Source of the DNA: Bacteroidales bacterium
Lineage (GTDB): Bacteria; Bacteroidota; Bacteroidia; Bacteroidales; UBA932
Direction: 5' to 3'
Assembly (NCBI GenBank): GCA_017534745.1
Contig: JAFXVX010000017.1
Coordinates: 1-64,000, forward strand
Length of the DNA stretch: 64,000 nt
Part shown: positions 60,542 to 64,000 of the stretch, one piece after another
Layout of the letters: every line of letters begins with the position of its first letter
Position numbering within the stretch: the stretch's first letter is position 1
Notes under the pieces: generated by a model
What the model saw: only the letters and a program-made list of their open reading frames with translations
Databases searched by the model: none
What the model was told of the DNA's origin: nothing
Translations under genes and position numbers: made by a program

Positions 60542-61612
60542 ATGATTTCTACTGCGAAAACCGTGCACCTCGCAGCAGGATGCTTCTGGGGTGCGGAAAA
60601 ATACTTCTCACTGGTGGACGGAGTCCTCTCGACCCGCGTCGGCTACGCCAACGGCCGGACCACCGACCCGAAGTATGAAGAAGTTTACACCGACAAGACC
60701 GGCTTCGCGGAGACCGTCCGGGTGGTCTATGACCCGGACATTCTCCCCCTTGGAGAGCTCCTGAGACTGTACTTCGCGGCGATAGATCCTGTAAGCCTCA
60801 ATCGCCAGGGCGGCGACGAGGGCACCCGTTACCGCACCGGCATCTACTACAGCGACCCCTCCGACCTTCCTGCGATCCGCTCAGCCTTTGACGAAGAAGC
60901 CGCCCGCCACTCCGAGCCTCTTGCCGTGGAGGTCCTCCCCCTCGAGAATTTCTACGACGCTGAAGATTATCACCAGTCCTATCTGGATAAGAATCCAGGA
61001 GGCTACTGCCACATTCCAAACGCCCTATTCACAAAAATCTGCCGTGAAAAAGGCGTCAGAAAAGCCCTCTACAGGGAAATAGAGGCAGACGCCCGCGCCC
61101 TCACCGCCGGGGAGACCGACCCCGTCGCGGTGATGGCCGAGCTCTCCGCCATCCTCTACGACAAACTCCACTGCCACTGGGCCGGCTTCTACCGCGTCGC
61201 CGACAGCGAGCTGGTGCTCGGGCCGTTCCAGGGGCCGGTGGCGTGCCTGCGCATCCCGTTCGGGCGCGGCGTCTGCGGCACCGCCTGGAAGGAGCGGCGC
61301 ACCGTCGTCGTCCCCGACGTCGACGCCTTCCCCGGCCACATCGCCTGCAGCGCCCTCTCCCGCAGCGAAATCGTCGTCCCGCTCTTCGCCCGGACGCCCG
61401 CCTGCGGCGATGTTCCCGGCATCGACCAGCCCCTCAGCGGGGCCGAGGCGCCAGCGGCAGTCGGGGACGGGGCAGTCTGCTGCAGCTGCGCCGCACCCGC
61501 CCCTGTCGTCGCCGTCCTCGACATCGACAGCGCCGCCCTCGCCACCTTCGACTCCACCGACGCCCTCTGCCTCGAGCATCTACTCTCCTCCGTGTGGGGC
61601 GTAAAGCATTGA
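60542..61612 (+). CDS. msrA: MsrA - free-methionine-R-sulfoxide reductase (fRMsr) fusion
   Basis: This 356-residue cytosolic repair enzyme consists of two known reductases. Residues 1-~175 are MsrA, with active-site C14 in AAGCFWG and the YHQSYLDKNPGGYCHIP motif (143-159); it reduces methionine-S-sulfoxide. Residues ~180-356 are a GAF-type fRMsr domain (HWAGFY, LVLGPFQGPVACLRIPFGRGVCGTAW, HIACSALSRSEIVVPLF, VAVLDIDS) with the three characteristic cysteines C235, C245 and C269; it reduces free methionine-R-sulfoxide. Between VPLF and VVAVLDID sits an extra loop of about 38 residues with four Cys (C288, C313, C314, C316). The frame is continuous, so the fusion is real in this sequence. Confidence 0.9.
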   Translation: MISTAKTVHLAAGCFWGAEKYFSLVDGVLSTRVGYANGRTTDPKYEEVYTDKTGFAETVRVVYDPDILPLGELLRLYFAAIDPVSLNRQGGDEGTRYRTGIYYSDPSDLPAIRSAFDEEAARHSEPLAVEVLPLENFYDAEDYHQSYLDKNPGGYCHIPNALFTKICREKGVRKALYREIEADARALTAGETDPVAVMAELSAILYDKLHCHWAGFYRVADSELVLGPFQGPVACLRIPFGRGVCGTAWKERRTVVVPDVDAFPGHIACSALSRSEIVVPLFARTPACGDVPGIDQPLSGAEAPAAVGDGAVCCSCAAPAPVVAVLDIDSAALATFDSTDALCLEHLLSSVWGVKH

Positions 61613-61630
61613 CTCCCAGCTCAAAACCGC

Positions 61631-61678
61631 AAATCAATCTGTATCAAATCATACAGAAAGATTTCCAGCAAAATATTG
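61631..61678. repeat. ~50-bp repeat flanking the Y1 transposase, left copy
   Basis: CAAATCAATCTGTATCAAAT begins the unit; it continues TCATACAGAAAGATTTCCAG. Includes the hairpin CTGTAT-CAAATC-ATACAG. Same orientation as 62771-62820 with about five differences. Confidence 0.75.
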
Positions 61679-61722
61679 ACTATAAGGAAGTTGCTCCCCA
61701 CGCGACTCTCGGCATTAGCCAC

Positions 61723-62631
61723 TCACCACTCCACCCTGAAATACTTCTCGGTCTGGCGTCTTGATGTACTCGTCATTCTTAAACAGAATAACGACATCTC
61801 TTTCCGGCGCTCTTTCGGAAGGCGGAAAATATCATGGATTATCTCTACACCCAAATAGCGACGGAGCAGGGCGGCGAACTTAACATACACAGTGTGATCA
61901 CCGGGAGTGAATTCCTCGTGCAGACCAAACTCCTTGCCCTGATTGGAGGCAAAGGCCAGACAAGTCTGCTCATAAGAGCCGTAGAATGAAATCAACCTAT
62001 CGTAATCCACACAGTTGTAGGAAGATATAATGTAGTCAACCAGTTGCTCCTTTTCAGCTTTCTTAAGTCCCTCAAACATTGACCTGAGCCACCCAAGACG
62101 AAGATATTTATCAGAACTGCGATAATAGTCAATCATCTTCAGGACACGCCGAAGTCTGGTGCTTGAAGCTGAAAGAACTATCGGCACCGAAAATGGGTGC
62201 CGGCTCTTTGCATAAGCAAGGAATGTCCACCTGTAGTCCTCTGCTTTTTTGCACAACCCTTTCTCCCCCGGATTGTTATACAGATACGAGCAGGCAGATC
62301 GCACCTCCTTCATACCCTCTCTTTCCGCACGCCCGAAACGGGGGTAGAACACTGGACCGGAGGCGCCGATGGCCAAATTGAATTCTTCAGCATACAGTCT
62401 CGAGTATGTCTGGACAAAACGAGACATCTTCACCGGATCATTGCACTCCACCAGCACATGGAGATGATCATACATTGGGCACACGCCTATGACACGGATT
62501 CCAAATCTCCTTGCCGTCACACAGAATATTGTGAAGAATACAAGAAAATCAGAAACACTGTAGAAAAGAAGGTAACCTCCCACCGTCCTCTGATAGATGT
62601 GGACGACCTTAGTGCTTGACGAAGTTTTCAT
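61723..62631 (-). CDS. Y1 (HUH) transposase, REP-associated (RAYT-like)
   Basis: This 302-residue protein carries the HUH motif of single-strand transposases in GVCPMYDHLHVLVECND (H-L-H) and a following helix KMSRFVQTYSRLYAEEFN that holds candidate nucleophile tyrosines. RAYT and IS200-type enzymes cut single-stranded DNA next to hairpins. The C-terminal ~150 residues (LRLGWLRSMFEGLKKAEKEQLVDYII...GVEIIHDIFRLPKERRKE) look like the helical domain fused in Bacteroidota versions. The ATG at 62631 is taken because earlier parts of the open frame translate the flanking repeat. It is AT-richer than the neighbours. Downstream and upstream lie direct 50-bp repeats. Confidence 0.8.
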   Translation of the reverse strand: MKTSSSTKVVHIYQRTVGGYLLFYSVSDFLVFFTIFCVTARRFGIRVIGVCPMYDHLHVLVECNDPVKMSRFVQTYSRLYAEEFNLAIGASGPVFYPRFGRAEREGMKEVRSACSYLYNNPGEKGLCKKAEDYRWTFLAYAKSRHPFSVPIVLSASSTRLRRVLKMIDYYRSSDKYLRLGWLRSMFEGLKKAEKEQLVDYIISSYNCVDYDRLISFYGSYEQTCLAFASNQGKEFGLHEEFTPGDHTVYVKFAALLRRYLGVEIIHDIFRLPKERRKEMSLFCLRMTSTSRRQTEKYFRVEW

Positions 62632-62714
62632 CTCAAAAATTTTGCGGAGCCGTTTCAGAACAACCCCATGATTAAACATCGCCCCGAACGCCCGCAAGAT
62701 GTAAAGAATTATCC

Positions 62715-62749
62715 ATTTACGCAAATAAGGTTTCCCATGGGGCGTAAAT
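62715..62749. other. hairpin upstream of the Y1 transposase
   Basis: ATTTACGC (62715-62722) and GCGTAAAT (62742-62749) form an 8-bp stem; the loop contains the palindrome CCCATGGG (62734-62741, by reading across). Hairpins of this kind are what Y1 enzymes recognise. Sits about 85 bp upstream of the chosen start. Confidence 0.45.
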
Positions 62750-62770
62750 TGGTTATAATCAACTATTTGC

Positions 62771-62820
62771 CACAAATCAATCTGTATCAAATCGTACAGA
62801 AAGACTTCCAGTAAAGCATT
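62771..62820. repeat. ~50-bp repeat flanking the Y1 transposase, right copy
   Basis: Begins CAAATCAATCTGTATCAAAT and continues CGTACAGAAAGACTTCCAG, like the copy at 61631, in the same orientation 1.14 kb away. The stretch 62632-62900 otherwise contains only the hairpin above and a G/C-run (CCCCACCC...GGGGGT near 62840). Confidence 0.75.
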
Positions 62821-62881
62821 GAGGGCGAGTGTTTTATTCCCCACCCTTTTTGGGGGTAAACGGACCCTGCGGAAGGAAAAT

Positions 62882-62912
62882 GTTGATATTTTGCCAAGAT
62901 GTAGTAACTTTG
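62882..62912 (+). promoter_or_regulatory. promoter of the FISUMP-type lipoprotein gene
   Basis: gTTG (62882-62885), 19-nt spacer, TAACTTTG (62905-62912): a full consensus match. Start near 62917 and a leader of about 17 nt lead to the ATG at 62934, which is immediately followed by TAA. Confidence 0.7.
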
Positions 62913-62933
62913 TGTGTTTCAAATACGAAAACT

Positions 62934-63926
62934 ATGTAAAAGATTCTTTTGATTTCATTTGCTGCACTCGCTGTTCTGGCGGGGTGCAAGAAGGAAAACA
63001 CCGGCGGCAATGGTAACCAGGGTGGCGGAGACGAATATGTCGCCGCTACGAATGTCCGAATTGAAGGAAACCATGGCAGCCTGGTGCTGACCCAGGGCGA
63101 GCCTGTCCAACTTTCCATTGTCCTGACCCCTGAAAATGCAACGCCAAATATTAGTTGGTCTGCATCCAATCCGGAGGAAGTACTTATCGAAGGTGCCGAC
63201 CAGAAGACCGTTACCGTCAAGGGTCTTATCAACGGCCATTCCCCTGAGATAACTTGCACGGTCACAAATAGGAAGGATGGCGATCCGACCCTGCCGGAAA
63301 TTCATGTGACGACACCTATACTTCCCAAGGCCGTCGATCTCGGCCTCAGCGTTAAGTGGGCCTCCGCCAATCTAGGCGCAAAGGACGAGAACGACCATGG
63401 CTGGCACATCGCCTGGGGCGAGACCGCCGAAAAGCAGAACTATAGCCTCAACCCCTCCGACGAAAACCAGAGGAACAAGTGGTGGAACGGCTCTGCTTAC
63501 ACCAAGTACACCTCACCCGTCAACCTTGACTCCACCGATGACGCCGTGATGGCCACTTTTTCGGGAGCCAACTCCTCTGCTGTCTGGAAGACTCCGATAG
63601 CCGCCGACTTCCAGGAACTTATAGACAACTCCCTGGTCAGCAAGATCTACAACGATGACGCCTCCAGGATTATCGCTCTGAAGTTCATCAGCAAGAAGCC
63701 TGGACACACCAACGACTTCATCATCCTCCCCATCCTCCCCTATGCCAATGTGATTGAAAATGCCGCCGACGCCGCACAGCGCAACACTCTTGCCTATTGG
63801 AGCGCCACCGTTGACCAGAGCGACTACACCAAGGCAAAGATCCTCGGTATCAACAACAGCAGCGATCCGGTGATTTCCTCCTGGGCCCGCTGCAACGGCC
63901 TGGCCATCCGCCCGGTCCTTAGGTAA
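62934..63926 (+). pseudogene. FISUMP-type lipoprotein gene with a stop at codon 2
   Basis: The normal start would be ATG 62934, followed by TAA and then KILLISFAALAVLAGCKKE, a textbook lipoprotein signal in the same frame. One base change (AAA to TAA) would explain the stop. If translation restarts at TTG 62949 a 325-residue protein follows without the basic n-region. The body has a Big-2-like Ig domain (~30-105, VQLSIVLTPENATPNISWSASNPEEV) and the FISUMP domain (AVDLGLSVKWASANLGAK, WHIAWGETAEKQNYS, WKTPIAADFQELID, AYWSATVDQ, GLAIRPVLR). Otherwise intact, so the mutation is recent, or the sequence is wrong at one base. Surface protein of unknown role. Confidence 0.7.
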
Positions 63927-63978
63927 GCGGACGGGCGAGACATATAACCATCCGTTTGTTTAACCCCTTTATAAAACT

Positions 63979-64000
63979 TTGGTCCTTAACCGGACCAAGG
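63979..64000 (+). terminator. probable terminator hairpin at the window edge
   Basis: TTGGTCC-(6 nt)-GGACCAA gives a 7-bp stem about 55 bp after the FISUMP gene stop. Any T-tract would lie beyond the right edge, so this is tentative. Confidence 0.4.

Noticed and set aside
62632..62922. N-terminal extension of the Y1 transposase frame
   Set aside because: It translates the flanking 50-bp repeat and the hairpin; the HUH domain starts after the ATG at 62631.

Overview
The window looks like a chromosomal segment of a GC-rich member of the order Bacteroidales (phylum Bacteroidota). The evidence is two SusC/SusD pairs, many lipoproteins with the N-terminal MKK...C pattern, BACON domains, fimbrillin-type lipoproteins, and at least fifteen matches to the Bacteroidota promoter -7 box TAnnTTTG, several with TTG or TTTG about 19 bases upstream. 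Genus cannot be fixed from sequence reading alone.

Layout. (1) 1-802: 5' part of a 23S rRNA gene on the minus strand, apparently with its own promoter and boxA-like leader and no 16S or tRNA genes in front of it. (2) 1123-4331: peptide transporter (OPT) and peptidase T. (3) 4471-10179: a fucose/arabinose-isomerase-fold enzyme on minus, then recJ, lysS and an rRNA methyltransferase on plus. (4) 10243-13080: an AT-richer patch with a DUF4143-type ATPase flanked by a 20-bp direct repeat of the methyltransferase 3' end, and an AbiE-like toxin/antitoxin pair. (5) 13170-20898: a minus-strand cluster of surface lipoproteins. Four join a fimbrillin-like N-terminal half to a C-terminal module resembling the SusE/F starch-binding modules of the neighbouring locus. 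One of the four carries a one-base frameshift. A 52-residue leader peptide gene opens the cluster. (6) 20955-49931: a large alpha-glucan utilisation locus on minus, in order of transcription malQ, susC, susD, CBM26-like lipoprotein, GH13, then from a new promoter MFS sugar transporter, susC, susD, SusE-like, SusF-like with six modules, GH13 (SusG-like), GH53 galactanase, GH13, a 1167-residue GH13 and a small lipoprotein. (7) 49997-63926: a lipoprotein pseudogene, MATE pump, rsgA, a proline-rich secreted protein, cysK-cysE, polyprenyl synthase, U32 peptidase, queE-queD, S41 protease, an MsrA-fRMsr fusion, a Y1 (RAYT-like) transposase and a FISUMP-type lipoprotein whose second codon is a stop.

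How the glucan genes fit together: surface GH13 enzymes and the SusE/F- and CBM26-type lipoproteins would bind and cut starch-like polymers. The two SusCD pairs would import oligosaccharides to the periplasm, where the smaller GH13 enzymes may act. The MFS carrier would bring them to the cytosol, where MalQ (no signal peptide) rearranges them. No SusR/HTCS/ECF regulator lies in the window, and a GH53 beta-galactanase sits in the middle of the operon.

Structures not explained by genes are unusually rich: a 110-bp palindromic element present three times, each time exactly between converging genes; seven sites of a 30-40 bp repeat (TCATTTCGA...GAGAAATCTC), four of them translated in frame inside enzymes; a 50-bp repeat flanking the Y1 transposase; and several promoters so close to the start codon that the mRNAs should be leaderless.
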